A stretch of 64,000 bases of DNA, taken from contig CM019064.1 of the NCBI GenBank assembly GCA_009667805.1, positions 382,926,549 to 382,990,548 of the forward strand, read 5' to 3'. The position numbers and the translations under genes were made by a program. Below the pieces are notes generated by a model. That model worked only from the letters and a program-made list of their open reading frames with translations, ran no database searches and had not been told where the DNA came from. The stretch is from Leptobrachium leishanense. Lineage: Eukaryota > Chordata > Amphibia > Anura > Megophryidae. This document shows, piece by piece, positions 11,480-23,095 of the stretch (its first letter is position 1; every line of letters starts with the position of its first letter).

Positions 11480-13326
11480 CTTTTTTATAAAAAAACTCAG
11501 AGTGAAGAAGATAGGCAAACCTATAAGATTAGGCTGAAAGAGGCAAAGCAATTTATAAGAGCTTCCAAAGCACACGCAGAAGAGAAAATAGCTCAGTCAG
11601 TAAAAAAGGGGGACAAAACATTTTTTTGATACATAAACGAGAAAAGAAAAGTAAAACAAGGATTAGTTAGATTAAAAACAAAGGAAGGAAGGTATGTAGA
11701 AGAGGATAAAAGTCTCGCTGACTGCCTCAATGAATATTTTTGTTCAGTCTTTGCAGAAGAAAAGGAAGGAAAGGGACCTCAGTTAGGAGGAAACACTAAC
11801 GAGACATTTACATATCAGTTTACAGAGGAGGAGGTTCTACAGCAGCTGTCTAAAGTAAAGACAAATAAGTCAAAGGGGCCTGATGGGATCCATCCTAAAT
11901 TATTAAAAGAGCTCAGTGATGTAATAGCAAAACCGTTAACAGATTTATTTAACCAATCCTTGCTAACGGGAGTCGTCCCAGAAGACTGGAAATTAGCAAA
12001 TGTTGTGCCCATTTACAAGAAGGGTAGTAGGGAGGAATCGGGGAACTATAGGCCAGTTAGTCTTACGTCAGTAGTTGGGAAATTAATGGAAACCATGTTA
12101 AAGGAAAGGATTGTTGAACATCTAAAAACACATAGATTACAGGATCAGAAACAACATGGGTTTACCTCAGGGAGATCATGCCAAACTAATCTTATTGATT
12201 TTTTTGATTGGGTAACAAAAATAACAGACACAGGTGGTGCAGTAGACATTGCTTATTTAGATTTCAGTAAGGCTTTTGATACTGTTCCGCATAGAAGGCT
12301 TATCAATAAATTGCAATCTTTGAGCTTGGATTCCAATATTGCTGAATGGATTAGGCAGTGGCTGGGGGACAGGCAACAGAGGGTTGTGGTAAATGGAGTT
12401 TATTCGGCGCAAGGTCTTGTTACCAGTGGGGTACCTCAGGGGTCAGTACTTGGACCCATTCTTTTTAATATTTTTATTAGTGATATTGCAGAAGGTATTA
12501 ATGGAAAAGTATGTCTTTTTGCTGATGACACAAAGATTTGCAACAGGGTTGACGTTCCTGGAGGGATCAGCCAAATGACAAATGATTTAGGTAAGCTAAA
12601 AAAATGGTGGGAGCTGTGGCAATTGAGTTTTAATGTGGATAAGTGCAAGATAATGCACCTGGGGCGTAAAAACCCAAGGGCTGAATATAGAATATTTGAT
12701 ACAGTCCTAACCTCAACATCTGAGGAAAGGGATTTAGGGGTTATTATTTCAGAGGATCTAAGGGTAAGTAGTCAATGTAATAGAGCAGCAGGAAATGCTA
12801 GCAGAATGCTTGGTTGTGTAGGGAGAGGTATTAGCAGTAGGAAAAGGGAAGTGCTCATGCCACTGTACAGAGCACTGGTGAGACCTCACTTGGAGTACTG
12901 TGTGCAGTACTGGAGACCGTATCTCCAGAAGGATATAGACATCTTAGAGAGAGTTCAGAGAAGGGCTACTAAAATGGTGTACGGCTTGAAGGAGAAAAGT
13001 TACCAGGAAAGGCTTAATGATCTTAACATGTACAGCTTGGAAAAAAGACGAGACAGAGGAGATATGATAGAAACATTTAAATACGTAAAGGGAATCCACA
13101 AGGTAGAGGAAGGGAGTATATTTAAAAGGAAACAAAGTAGCAAAACAAGAAGACATAGTCTTAGATTAGAGGGTCAAAGGTTTAAACGTAACATCAGAAA
13201 GCATTATTTACTGAGCGGGTGGTGGATACATGGAACAGTCTTCCAGTTGAAGTGGTTGAGGCCAAAACAGTAATTGAATTTAAGCAGGCATGGGATAGGC
13301 ATAAGGCTATCCTAAACAAAAGATAA
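11480..13326 (+). pseudogene. CR1 LINE ORF2, reverse transcriptase part
   Basis: This is the reverse transcriptase region of a CR1/jockey-group ORF2, which would copy the LINE RNA at a nicked target. Visible motifs in order are NKSKGPDGIHPKLLKE, VVPIYKKGS with NYRPVSLTS, AYLDFSKAFDTVPH, SGVPQGSVLGPILFNIF and the catalytic LFADDTK at about 12514. The C-terminal part carries ERDLGVIIS and LVRPHLEYC. One in-frame TGA at 11627 interrupts the N-terminal part. A frameshift near 13205 separates the C-terminus, which continues as VVDTWNSLPVEVVEAK in another frame and ends at the TAA at 13324. All catalytic RT motifs are intact, so inactivation looks recent, but the endonuclease half is gone. The first codon is arbitrary because the copy is truncated. 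Confidence 0.88.
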
Positions 13327-13409
13327 ATCCAGGTTAAGTATCCATGTAATTGGGCAGACTAGATGGGCCGAAAGGTTCTTATCTGCCGACATTTTTCTAT
13401 GTATCTATG
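11480..13409 (+). mobile_element. CR1-type LINE, 5'-truncated
   Basis: The coding remnant is followed by a short 3' UTR with GGGCAGACTAGATGGGCCGA and ends in TTTCTATGTATCTATGTA, the short octamer-like repeat tail that marks CR1 rather than a poly(A). The 5' end is truncated within ORF2, so the endonuclease is missing. It is inserted into Harbinger-like copy B. Confidence 0.85.
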
Positions 13410-14002
13410 TAAGCCGCCGGACGGGTATAAACAAAACAATATGATTGAAAATGTCAAAATTGAAACGCTGTTTGCAAATAAACTACTGAATGAAAATGTC
13501 TGGAATTTCCACATAAGATCCAATGAATGATAATAAAAAGGTCTGTTACAGAAAAAAGAAAAACCGCTATTAAAAAAACAGGAAAAAAAAATGTCACAAA
13601 AAATCCTGAAAAATGCCTAAAAAAATCTATAAATAAGGAGACATTTTACTGCAGATTAAAATAATAAACAGTTTATTAGATACTGAATAAAAACAGGAAT
13701 ATTTTTAACATTGAAGTCAACGGGGTTCGCCTGGGGTTCGCCTGAATAAACCTACCGAATTAAACCACCGAACAGCAGGAAATTTTGGCAACTTTTCTCA
13801 GCTGTTCGGTGTCTCTGAATAGATTAACCATTGCTTCTCTATGGGGAATTTCTCTGCCTTCAAACAGGCATGGTACTTGCTGGCCCGCTCTTTGAATAGC
13901 CAAATGGCCCCGAAATGGCACCGTACGGGGAATTTCCATGTTCAGTGCCATTTCGGGGCCAGATCAGCTCTCTCTGAATAACCTCTACACAGATTACATT
14001 TT

Positions 14003-14901
14003 CAGGGTTATTCAAAGAGATTTGAAAAGTAACCACACGTTCAGTGACTTTTCGTTCTCTTCAATTCGGTGCAAATCGGCTTTCCCATTTCGGCAACCCT
14101 GCGGTGTATTCAGCAAGCACCACAGGGCTGTCGAAGTGCAGGGAAAAGCTGCCGAAAACCTGGCGAAACCCGGCGAATGCACGCCGAAAACCAGCAAAAA
14201 CATCTGAATTAACCCGTCGAAGACGCCGGAAAAACCCGAGCAGGAGCCGATCACACGCAGCGAAGCCGCCGGAAAAACCCGACACCGCAGACGAATGCAG
14301 TGAATAAATTAGGAAAACAGTTTGCATGAATGATTGAAAGTGAAACACTGTTTGCAAAGAAACTATTGAGCGAAAATGTCTGAACTTTACATATGAGGTC
14401 CAGGGAATGATAATAAAGAGGGCTGTTACAGAAAAAATAAGTAAACTTTAAAAAAAAAAAATCAGACTTTTTTAAAAAAAAAAATCCAGAAAAATGCTTA
14501 AAATATCCTAAAAAATCTATAAATAAAGAGACTCTTTACTGCAGAATTTTATAATGAACGGTTTATTAGATATTGAATTAAAACGGGAATGTTTTTAACA
14601 TTGAAGCCTATGGGCTTCGCCTGAATAAACCTGCCGAATTAAACCACCGAATGGCAGGGCATTTCGGGAACCTTTCACTGCTGGTTTGTGTTCTCTGAAT
14701 AGTCGAAGCAGTGCTTTTTTATGGGGATTTCACTGCCCTCGAACAGGCACCGAACAGGCACCGAATGTGCAGGCAATTCGCCAGGATTTGGCGAATTGCC
14801 TGCTCTCTGAATAGCCGAATGGCCAAGAAAGGTAACCGAACGCTGATTTTCAGCGTTCGGTTACCTTTCTCCAGCCATTCGGATCTCTTTGAATTACCCT
14901 G
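14003..14901 (-). mobile_element. Harbinger-like MITE, copy C
   Basis: Ends CAGGGTTATTCAAAGAGA and TCTCTTTGAATTACCCTG, 899 bp, in reverse orientation relative to copy A. It carries the same subterminal hairpins (GTAACCGAACGCTGATTTTC region near 14835). It starts 17 bp after the end of copy B. No clean target duplication is visible. Confidence 0.8.
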
Positions 14902-17649
14902 TGTTTATTTCGTTACCATCGAGCAGATATTTCTGTCCAATAAGATCTCAAACTCGCTACTCTTGTGTGAGCGCCGCAGCGTTACAGCAGGGCATAGTCA
15001 GTCCCCATGCAAGCACATAACTTTTTTTTTTCTTTCTAAAGGGGTTCCGGTTTTCACATCCCATTCAAACTTTAAAAATGATCTGTCGACTGAATCGCCC
15101 GCCAGGCGAGTCAATTGGCCGCTTTAGTTAGTTATTTTTTAGATGTCCCACAATTTATATAATGCAAAAATCTTAATGGCAAGCTGAACGCTTCTATCAG
15201 CAATAGTTAACGGGCCACTCAAAAATACCAATGGCTCATTGGGAATAGACCCTATGTGTTGAACTGCTGTTTTCTCTGCAGATTTTTGTGTCTGCTCTAC
15301 ATTTATGAGAATTCTCTAATAACATGTTTGGTAATTAAGTGGCTTCCATTATAATATTCATATGCAAGTTATACAGCTTTTTATTTTTAATTATTAATCA
15401 GCTGCTGAAACCACAAGGGGATAATATAACATCCCTCCCCATCACCCCCCCCCCCTATTCTTGCTGATAATTGTTCTTCGCTAGGGCTGGGAAGTCAGCT
15501 GAGGATACAGCCACTAGCATCCGCAGCAGCCAGAGGCATGCATTGTGCTTCTTTTCATGTATTGATTCACACAGGGGGAGTTCCGCATAGCTTCCATTAA
15601 TGCGCGTTTTTTTTGGGGGGGGGGGGTTGTCACGATGGTTGCTACAGACCACCATAAAAATCCAACTGATTCATTAAAACCACCACAATGTTGAGAGGAG
15701 GTATGAGGAGACACCGGCGACCTTTAATAATGTGTGTGTGTACATGCTGACGTTAGAAAGAGCAGCTGTGTTTGTGTGCGGTATGAATCTTTGGTGTATA
15801 ATCTGGAGATGAATACACGATGCAGACCTTCAGTCTCTGTCCTCCCCCTCCCAATACATATACACAGAAAATAGTTACAGTTCAAGTTGTGGTTCTGCTA
15901 TTGGTTGATACCTTTTTATGGTTCTCCATGGGCCCACCTGCATCCAGACTTCCGAGAAGGACACCTTCAGCCTCAGTGTTGTTTTACAGCACCGTCACAC
16001 TTGTTTACATTGACTTATATTATTGTTTTTTTTTATTTGTGCTTCACTCAATGCACGGTAACTCCTTTTAATGTCCTCGTGAGACATAAATTAAGAAAAT
16101 AAAATTTTAAAAATAAATAAATATGAAGAAACATTGTCTAGATGAGGAGGATCTGTATCAGGACCATATATCCCAAAATTTATTTGAAAAAACAAAAACA
16201 AATGCAAGGTGTTATTGAATCGATACTTTGAAACACTTTGGCCTAACTAAAACACGCATTAAAAATTGTGACATAATCATAAACAAGTGTTTCTGCAATG
16301 TTTTTCCACTTTGTAGTGAAAAAAATAATCCAGACACTGTGTTTTAACCTATCCAAGTAGGTTGTCCTGAGTGCGTTGCCTCATATGGCAGCAAGAGCGC
16401 CAACTTAACACCATGAGAGAATATTCCCATGCGCCGGAGTAAAGGAGTGTGAGAGTGAAGAAAGGGAGGGCAGGGGGTTTGTTAAAAATGGGTGAATAAT
16501 TCCATGAAGGACATTACATTCCAAGCGAGCTCCCCTCCTCCCAACCACCACCACCACTCTACGAAATGCTGCGTATCTCTTCAGACATTGTATCAGGCCC
16601 GGCGTATAGAACTGTGCAGTAAAGATGAGTTATGTGCCCGTGACAGGCTGCGAGATCTGATGATGGAAATGTTAATGGCCGCTCGCTGCCTTGCTTTATG
16701 GCCGCTGTAATACAGACTTCAATCATAAAAAGCATCGCCCTACATTTTAATGGCCCTCATCATCCTCTCTCCTCTGCCTATATCCCACAGATAAATCACG
16801 CCCAGCGCTGCAAATGAACAGCCCGTGTGCGGACGCCACTCTCTAGTTCCCTATTGGCTGTTGGCAAGCTACGCCATGGTGCGTGTGTATGTGTGTGAGG
16901 GGTGGGGATGCACATCCTGGTATCACTGCATTCTCGCGTTCATTGTTGTAAAATCATCCAGACCCTGTGCGTGGCTCTAAGCTTTAATCGTCCTAACTAC
17001 TGTTGACGGATATTTAAGCCTAGATAAAATAATACAGGATTTACGCTTGTTTCGGGTTGTTTTTACTTTTTTTTTTTAAAGCCAAAGTAGCTGCAAATTC
17101 ATGTGACTGATGTGTTGTGTCCCAGCGAGCTATTGCTGGCCGTTCATGCGTGTCATGTATGTAAATTGATTCATGTCATGAGCATAACAAGTTTCAAACA
17201 ACTGCATCTGTTTTAATATGGATGGAACTAATCTCCTTGTTAGAAGATGGGTCAAATGAGCACTTTATCCCTTTGTTACACCCCAAAACACTTTATTCCT
17301 GTGACGGTCAAGGTAGATTTTGTTACTACAATCACATATATAATAAAAAGATAACATCAATATAATGGACAAGTCTATTACAGCCATAAATGTGGATTGT
17401 TACATGGGATTATTGTTACAAAGTCTTATTAGTGTATGAACAAGTGTGAAGCTACTTCGTAAATATGATATTTATGAGCTACTCATGGCTATTGTGGTCT
17501 AGGAGCTCGAGAAAAAAAATGGAACGTATTTACCAAAATAATTAATTAAATAGTTCTTAGTGCTATATGGGAATAAAACTTTTTGTTTTTAAGATCAGAT
17601 TACTCTGTGCTAAGCATTTTGCTCTTGAAATGTATCTACCTCATTAATT
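14902..17649. other. low-repeat stretch with possible conserved non-coding DNA
   Basis: This is the longest part of the window without a transposon that I can name. It contains simple runs (C9 at 15447, G10 at 15617, a short TG run at 15733). The segment at 16490-16860 has balanced base composition and repeated TAATGGCC or TTATGGCC motifs. No frame resembles a protein family. Confidence 0.4.
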
Positions 17650-17657
17650 ATTTATAC

Positions 17658-18725
17658 CAGGGGTGGGCAATTGTTTTGGCTCGGGGGCCACTTTGTGGGA
17701 GCGGAGGTTAGCGGAGGGCCGTACTTGCCCCCAAAACTAATTATAACCAGACACTTGCGCCCAGAACTAATTATAGCCAGAAACATGCCCCTAGAATTAA
17801 TTATAGCCAGAAACATGCCCCCACAATTAATTATAGCCAGAAACATGCCCCCTGAACTAATTATAACCAGACACTTGCCCCCTGAACTAATTATAGCCAG
17901 AAACATGCCCCCAGAATTAATTGTACCAATTAATGTATCTCCGCCCCCTCACTCTCTGCCACATAGGACCTCCTACGTCCTTTGGGCAGCTACCTGAAAT
18001 GATCATAGAAAATAGCGGGGCTCACTGTGCCTGCCATAACCGGGCCCCTACTGACCCGCGGGCCCTCGGGCAGTGCCCGAGTGCCCAACGGGTCAGTCCA
18101 CCCCTGCCCAGAACTAATTATAGCCAGACACTTGCCCCCAGAAATAATTATAGCCAGACACATGTCCCCAGAACTGATTGCAGCCAGACACTTGCCCCCA
18201 GAACTAATTATAGCCAGACACATGCCCCCAGAACTAATTGCAGCCAGACATTTGCCCCCAGAACTAATTATAGCCAGAAACATGCCCCCAGAATTAATTA
18301 TAGCCAGGCAGAGACCGCCACAAATATACTTACCCGGCCTGCATACCTCTGGAATGCGTGTTCCTCCGAGCTCAGGCGTGCTCCTGCACACAGCTGCTTC
18401 CTCAGCCGGGCCCTCTGAAGGCTGTGACATGATCTCACGAGATCCCGGCTGTAGACCACGTCACAGCCTTTCAGAGGGCTGAGGAGGCTGCCGCGCAAGG
18501 GATCATCACGCAGGGCTCGGAGGGAACATGCGGCCAGGGGCTGCTAGAGGAATGCCCTGGCTGCCCACTGCGGGAACCTGCATTCCCACAATGTTCCCGC
18601 TGCGGGAGAGGTGCGGGAATGCCATTCCCGTGCGTTCCCACAGGACTCGAGCCCTGCTTGGCGGGCCTCAAAAAACTCTGTGGCAGCCCGCATGTGGCCC
18701 ACGGGCCGCAATTTGCCCACCCCTG
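17658..18725. mobile_element. non-autonomous hAT with internal minisatellite
   Basis: Left end CAGGGGTGGGCAATTGTTTT and right end CGCAATTTGCCCACCCCTG are inverted. The flanks ATTTATAC (17650-17657) and ATTTAAAC (18726-18733) are an 8-bp duplication with one mismatch. Length is 1068 bp. The interior has two blocks of a 30-bp minisatellite and a GC-rich inverted segment near 18400-18480 (TCAGAGGGCT with AGCCTTTCAGAGGGC). No transposase is present. Confidence 0.85.
17728..18310. repeat. CCCCAGAACTAATTATAGCC minisatellite, 30-bp unit
   Basis: Tandem copies of a 30-bp unit with the sequence CCCCAGAACTAATTATAGCC plus AGACACATGC, in two blocks (about 17728-17930 and 18108-18310) separated by non-repeat DNA. 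Units vary at CTTG/CATG and AGACA/AGAAA. The open frames across it (Ile-rich) are artefacts. Confidence 0.88.
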
Positions 18726-18733
18726 ATTTAAAC

Positions 18734-19440
18734 CAATAATGGTAAACAAAATTTGGCATGATCACCTGTGTGGATTCCAACATGGTTCTTCACGAAGCAG
18801 TGAACTGGTAGACAAATGCAAGCAAATTTGACCTTTCTTGGCCAAAGGTGGAGCTATACGTGTAGGAAAAATTCAGCCTGCAGGTTTCTCCTTAGCATCC
18901 CCGTTTTAGTTCCATATTACGGGGCAGGTGCTAATCCAGCAGCGTGCCTCGTGACGCAGCTTCAAAGTAACGTGCCAGCCCCGAGCATCCCGTCCATGGA
19001 TTCCATAGGACTCCAGTGAGGCTTGGACTGCCGGTTCGGTCACATGACCTGCAGGATCTCACCTATTGTGAGATTATGCAGGTCGGCGGAATGATTGCGG
19101 AGGGATACTGGGGACTTTTTTTCCCTCAGTATCACTCTGTTCCCAGTGGCCAGAAAAAGCGGATCGGGCCGCCATTCTCAACGCGGGATGATTGGTGAGT
19201 ATCTAATTTTTGGGGGGGATTTGTAACTAGTGATGTAGCTCCAAACTCTGGTTAACTTTTGAGTTAACCACAGCAGTGAGTAATTAGCTTTAGGACACTG
19301 TTATTCTAACGCTAATTAACTCTTTGCACTTCCCATGTTAAGCATAGGGAGCACAAAGCAATGTAAGCTTGCACTGAAAAGCACAATCTCTGATGCGGCT
19401 AGGTCACTCAACCTCGCTAAGGTTAGCGTTAAGAATTAAA
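18734..19440. other. no recognisable feature
   Basis: Probably includes the unseen left part of the Harbinger remnant that follows. No terminal repeat could be identified. Confidence 0.4.
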
Positions 19441-19522
19441 TATTGTCCCATGTCATTAATTATTTTTCAAAGGACCTTTTGTTATTAAACTCATTTAATG
19501 TGTTTGTTGTTTGTTTCAACAG

Positions 19523-19667
19523 TATCATACGTGAGCCCCGTCCTTTGTGGGACATGCGCGACAAGCGTTACCATGCCAGAGATGTCCAGCGAAAGCTGTG
19601 GGAGAAAGTCACAGAGGAAATGGGCACTAAAGATAATTATGATCCAATAATTCATACATATATGTGA
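19523..19667 (+). pseudogene. MADF-domain exon of a Harbinger-type transposon
   Basis: The exon follows a good splice acceptor (TTTGTTTCAACAG ending at 19522). It reads IIREPRPLWDMRDKRYHARD then VQRKLWEKVTEEMG. This is the N-terminal part of a MADF/Myb-SANT-like DNA-binding domain, whose usual pattern is xLWDxxxxxYKxRxxxxxxWxxI. Harbinger transposons encode such a protein beside the transposase, where it helps bring the transposase to the nucleus and the ends. The neighbouring minus-strand exons at 19864-20119 and 20373-20463 are Harbinger transposase, which supports this. Only one exon is visible and the frame closes at 19665. A host MADF gene exon is the alternative. Confidence 0.6.
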
Positions 19668-19863
19668 ATTTTTGAAAAGGGCAAATTTATTAACATGTTA
19701 ACTTTAATAAACAAAAAACTATATTCTATCAAACAATAAAAGTAGGCTATAACAAAAACAATATATCCAGCCATATTAATAATAAACATTAGGCCAAAAA
19801 AACATAAACGCAAAACAGGTACATAATTTAAATGTTCACATGTCCAACTCTGCAAACATTTTT

Positions 19864-20119
19864 TTAACATTTCTCCCTGATGTTTATTGATGAAGTTACC
19901 CCCCTATTTTCACCGAGGTGAGTAAATCTACGTCCAGGCACTATTCTTTCGGAGGTTGCGAAACTTGCCACTTGCTGCTCCCAATCTTTTTCGATGACAA
20001 TGTTGTGCAATAAGCAAATGCATTCACAATTTTGTTAGCAAATGCTGGATTCACTTCCATGGCCTTGTATAAAATTCTCCATTTGCTTGTTATTATTCCT
20101 AAATTATTTAAGCGAGAAC
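19864..20119 (-). pseudogene. Harbinger transposase, C-terminal exon
   Basis: On the minus strand a polypyrimidine tract and CAG acceptor precede the exon. It reads GSRLNNLGIITSKWRILYKA and, after a shift of frame, LLHNIVIEKDWEQQVASFAT, ending with a TAA at 19866. The pattern 'FGxLxxRWRI...' then 'LHN' is the end of PIF/Harbinger transposases. The catalytic DDE region, normally just upstream, is absent: the intron of about 250 bp leads straight to an N-terminal exon at 20373. The copy is therefore internally deleted and carries at least one frameshift. Confidence 0.65.
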
Positions 20120-20372
20120 CTGAAAAAAAGAATAAAAGAAAGGTACTTGTACTCTGTTACAAAAAGTTTTAACGGTGCAGCGGTGCATCCCTAATCTATA
20201 CATGTATTTGTATACATGTTGGCAATGGAGGACAGTGCATATATCAAGATGCAAGTCACTTAACAAAGAGCGTTCACAAACATATCTCATGTGTTGTATA
20301 CATATATATGTATCATCGTATACATGTAAGGCAATAAAGTACAGTGGATATTTCAAAATGAAAGTAACTTAC

Positions 20373-20463
20373 CGAAGCGTGACAGTAAGCCGTTCCTCAG
20401 GTAATATTGTGTCTCTGAAATTTGAAGACTTTGTGATAGATGGCCGAATCGCATCAATAATGT
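20373..20463 (-). pseudogene. Harbinger transposase, N-terminal exon fragment
   Basis: The minus strand reads IIDAIRPSITKSSNFRDTIL followed by PEERLTVTLR and a perfect GTAAGT donor. In PIF/Harbinger transposases this is the segment written 'LLxxIxPxIxKxDTxxRxxIxPxERLxITLRFLATG', just before the catalytic core. The splice site falls at the conserved TLR position. The next exon is the C-terminal one at 19864-20119, so the catalytic middle has been lost. Confidence 0.65.
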
Positions 20464-20470
20464 AGGTACG

Positions 20471-21201
20471 CAGTGGCCGATAATCGGTCATATATCACTG
20501 TCAGACGACAGACGACATTGGTCGTCCACGGTCGCTGGCAGTGGACGGCCCTAGTCGGACCTGGTCGGACAACCGCCATTGTCCATAGTCTGACAAAAAG
20601 TCGGTCGTACGACTACGGATCCAGTGGAAGGCCAGCCTTAGTGCGCTCCGCACTGCAAAGCTCGATCCTCCTATGAAGGATCGCGCTTTGCAGCTCCGTC
20701 AGTGCACATCCTAGCGCTTTGACGGAATGGCCTGCTGCAGGGACGCAGCACGGCCGCTGTTGCGCGTGCAATTCGTGCACAGAAAACAGCGTCTGGCTGG
20801 CCCCGTCGCAGTGTCACAACCAGGGCAGGCGCTAACGTAAGGCGGCACAGGCGACCGCCTTACTGTGCTGGCCTGGTGCCAAACTTGGGGGCGCCACAAA
20901 CCAGTTCCCCGGTTGCTGGCCCGGGATTTCATTGTAGTGCCGCCCATTATTTAAATTATTTTCCCCCTTGTGGTTGGAGCAGCTCCTTCAATTCTGGCCT
21001 GGTGAGGGGCAGGGCGCTCCGGAGCATGCAGGAGCGCTGTGGGCCAAGTGCTGCCTCGTGCTGCTCCTCTTCCAGAAGACAAGTGAGGAGGTGTGACCAG
21101 CCCTGCTCGGCAGCAGAGGAACCAGAGATCCCACCAGGGCAGGAGGTGAGTGATCCCACTTCCTGCCCTCCCCTGCCCCGAGATTGTTGTGACTCCCCCC
21201 T
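20471..21201. other. GC-rich stretch, no recognisable gene
   Basis: Holds several short inverted motifs (GATCGCGCTTTGCAG with CTGCAAAGCTCGATC near 20655-20695). Probably further transposon debris. No gene is supported. Confidence 0.4.
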
Positions 21202-21209
21202 CCTCAATA

Positions 21210-22880
21210 CAGGGCCGGATCAAAAATCTCTATGGGCCTGGCGCAGAATATTCTGGTGACTTTTTTGGAATTTAATGAAACGAAAACATATTGTAGGTTT
21301 TTAATAGTGCAAATATGGGTATATCTAACTAGGCAGTTACTGTGTTAGTAAATTTCCATTCAGATTTCAATAATTTACAGCGTGTAAAATAATTTTTTTC
21401 ACATTTTATCATCCAAATCTTTGTGGTTAGATATTCTACAGGAAATTCTTGTTAAAAAAAAATTAAATGGGAACCTGCTACTGCATTTTTCTGAGAAAAT
21501 ATACAATTTTAACCTTGCTCCCAGCGTGGGAAATAAGAGGTGGGTGAGTAATGGTAGTGGTATTGCTAATCCAATATGTGACAAATGGATAATGGCGCTT
21601 TGGAACTGAAATAGTTTTTTTCTTTTCATTTAGATTTTACATGGTCATGTTTGGTATCAATGAAAAGGCCAGACTCTGACCTGTCCAATGACACCACACT
21701 TGACCTTGTGAGGTGTAAAGATTAGAGACGCAGTGTTCCAAAGTCCCCCAGAAATATTAAATATTTTATTTTTATTGTTACATAAAACTAGTTACATAAA
21801 ACATGCTCTGGCCTTTCCAGTGATACCTCACATGACCCAGTGGCTGCTATGTAGTTTGAGATACAGTGGTCCAAATGCCCATCAATGAGACATACAGGGT
21901 TATCCAAAGAGATCCGAATTGCTTGAGACAGGTAACGAACGCTGAAAATCAGTGTTCGGTTACCTTTCCTGGCCATTCGGCTATCCAGAGAGCAGGCAAT
22001 TCGCCAAATCCTGGCAAATTGCCTGCACATACGGTGCCTGTTCGGTGCCTGTTCGAGGGCAGTGAAATCCCCATAGAGAAGCAATGCTTCGCTATTCAGA
22101 GAACACAAACCAGCAGTGAAAGGTTCCCGAAATGCCCTGCCATTCGGTGGTTTAATTCGGCAAGTTAATTCAGGAGAATCCCATAGGCTTCAATGTTAAA
22201 AATATTCCCGTTTTAATTCAATATCTAATAAACCGTTCATTATAAAATTCTGCAGTAAAGAGTCTCTTTATTTATAGATTTTTTAGGATACTTTAAGCAT
22301 TTTTCAGAATTTTTTATTTTTTTTTAAAAGTCCGATTTGTTTTTTTTTTAAGTTTACTTATTTTTTCTGTAACAGCCCTTTTTATTATCATTCCCTGGAC
22401 CTCCGGTGTAAATTTCAGACATTTTCGCTCAGTAGTTTCTTTGCAAACAGCGTTTCATTTTCACAGATTCATACAAATGGTTTTGCTAATTTATTCACTG
22501 CCTCGTCTGCGGTGTTGGCTGCTTCGGCTGTGTGCGATAGGCTCCTGCTCGGGCTTTTTCCGTGGTTTTCGCAGGTTAATCCAGATGTTTTTGAGGGTTT
22601 TCGGCGTGCATTCGCCGGGTTTTGCGGTTAGTTTTTGTCAGGTTTGCGGCAGCTTTTCCCTGCAATTTGGGGACCTGTGGTGCTTGCCGAATACACCGCA
22701 GGGTCACCGAAACGGGATCGGCAAAAGGAACCGAATTGAAGAGAACGAAAAGTCACCGAACGTGCGGTGACTTTTCGAATCTCTTTGGATAACCCTGATA
22801 GTTATCCTTTCTCTGGGCCTATTCTGGGGCATGGGGCTGGAGCTGCTGCTCCATCAGCCCCATATGCTAATCCGGCCCTG
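21210..22880. mobile_element. non-autonomous hAT containing a nested MITE
   Basis: Left end CAGGGCCGGATCAAAAAT and right end ATATGCTAATCCGGCCCTG. The flanks CCTCAATA (21202-21209) and CCTCTATA (22881-22888) match at 7 of 8 positions. Total length is 1671 bp, of which 903 bp are the Harbinger-like MITE copy D inserted later. No transposase frame is present. Confidence 0.8.
21895..22797 (+). mobile_element. Harbinger-like MITE, copy D
   Basis: Ends CAGGGTTATCCAAAGAGA and TCTCTTTGGATAACCCTG with a 3-bp duplication ATA at 21892-21894 and 22798-22800. Length is 903 bp, same orientation as copy A. It lies wholly inside the hAT 21210-22880. Confidence 0.85.
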
Positions 22881-22904
22881 CCTCTATACACACACACACA
22901 CAGC

Positions 22905-23095
22905 AAAAGAGTGAGAGATCTCTCCTGCTGTGAAGCAGAAGCTTGTGTTTTTAACTCCTGCTGGGCCAGGTATCTTAGCACCACATTAAAAAGCACAGCT
23001 GAAGCACATATTGGAGTGTGGTGCTCAGATACCTTGTCCAGCAGGAGTTAAAAACACAAACTTCTCCTTCACTTCAGGAGAGATCTCTTACTCTT
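22905..23095. repeat. foldback (inverted) repeat
   Basis: Two arms of about 75 bp. The left reads GAGAGATCTCTCCTGCTGTG through TTTTTAACTCCTGCTGG to ATCTTAGCACCACATT. The right is its inverse: GTGGTGCTCAGATACCTTG, CCAGCAGGAGTTAAAAA and CTTCAGGAGAGATCTCT. Spacer is about 40 bp. The arms could fold into a cruciform or RNA hairpin. It is probably a MITE; its ends were not resolved. Confidence 0.75.

Larger units (their letters stand above)
11178..13985 (-). mobile_element. Harbinger-like MITE, copy B, split by a CR1 LINE
   Basis: Outer ends GAGGTTATTCAGAGAG and CTCTCTGAATAACCTC enclose two halves, 11178-11479 and 13410-13985. These correspond to the left and right parts of the other copies in reverse orientation. 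The halves rejoin at GCCGACAAG and GCCGCCGG; the related copy at 38340 has this junction uninterrupted (GCCGACAAGCCGCTGG). The insert is the CR1 element, so the MITE is older. Only about 4 bp (AAGC) could be a duplication at the LINE junction. Confidence 0.75.
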
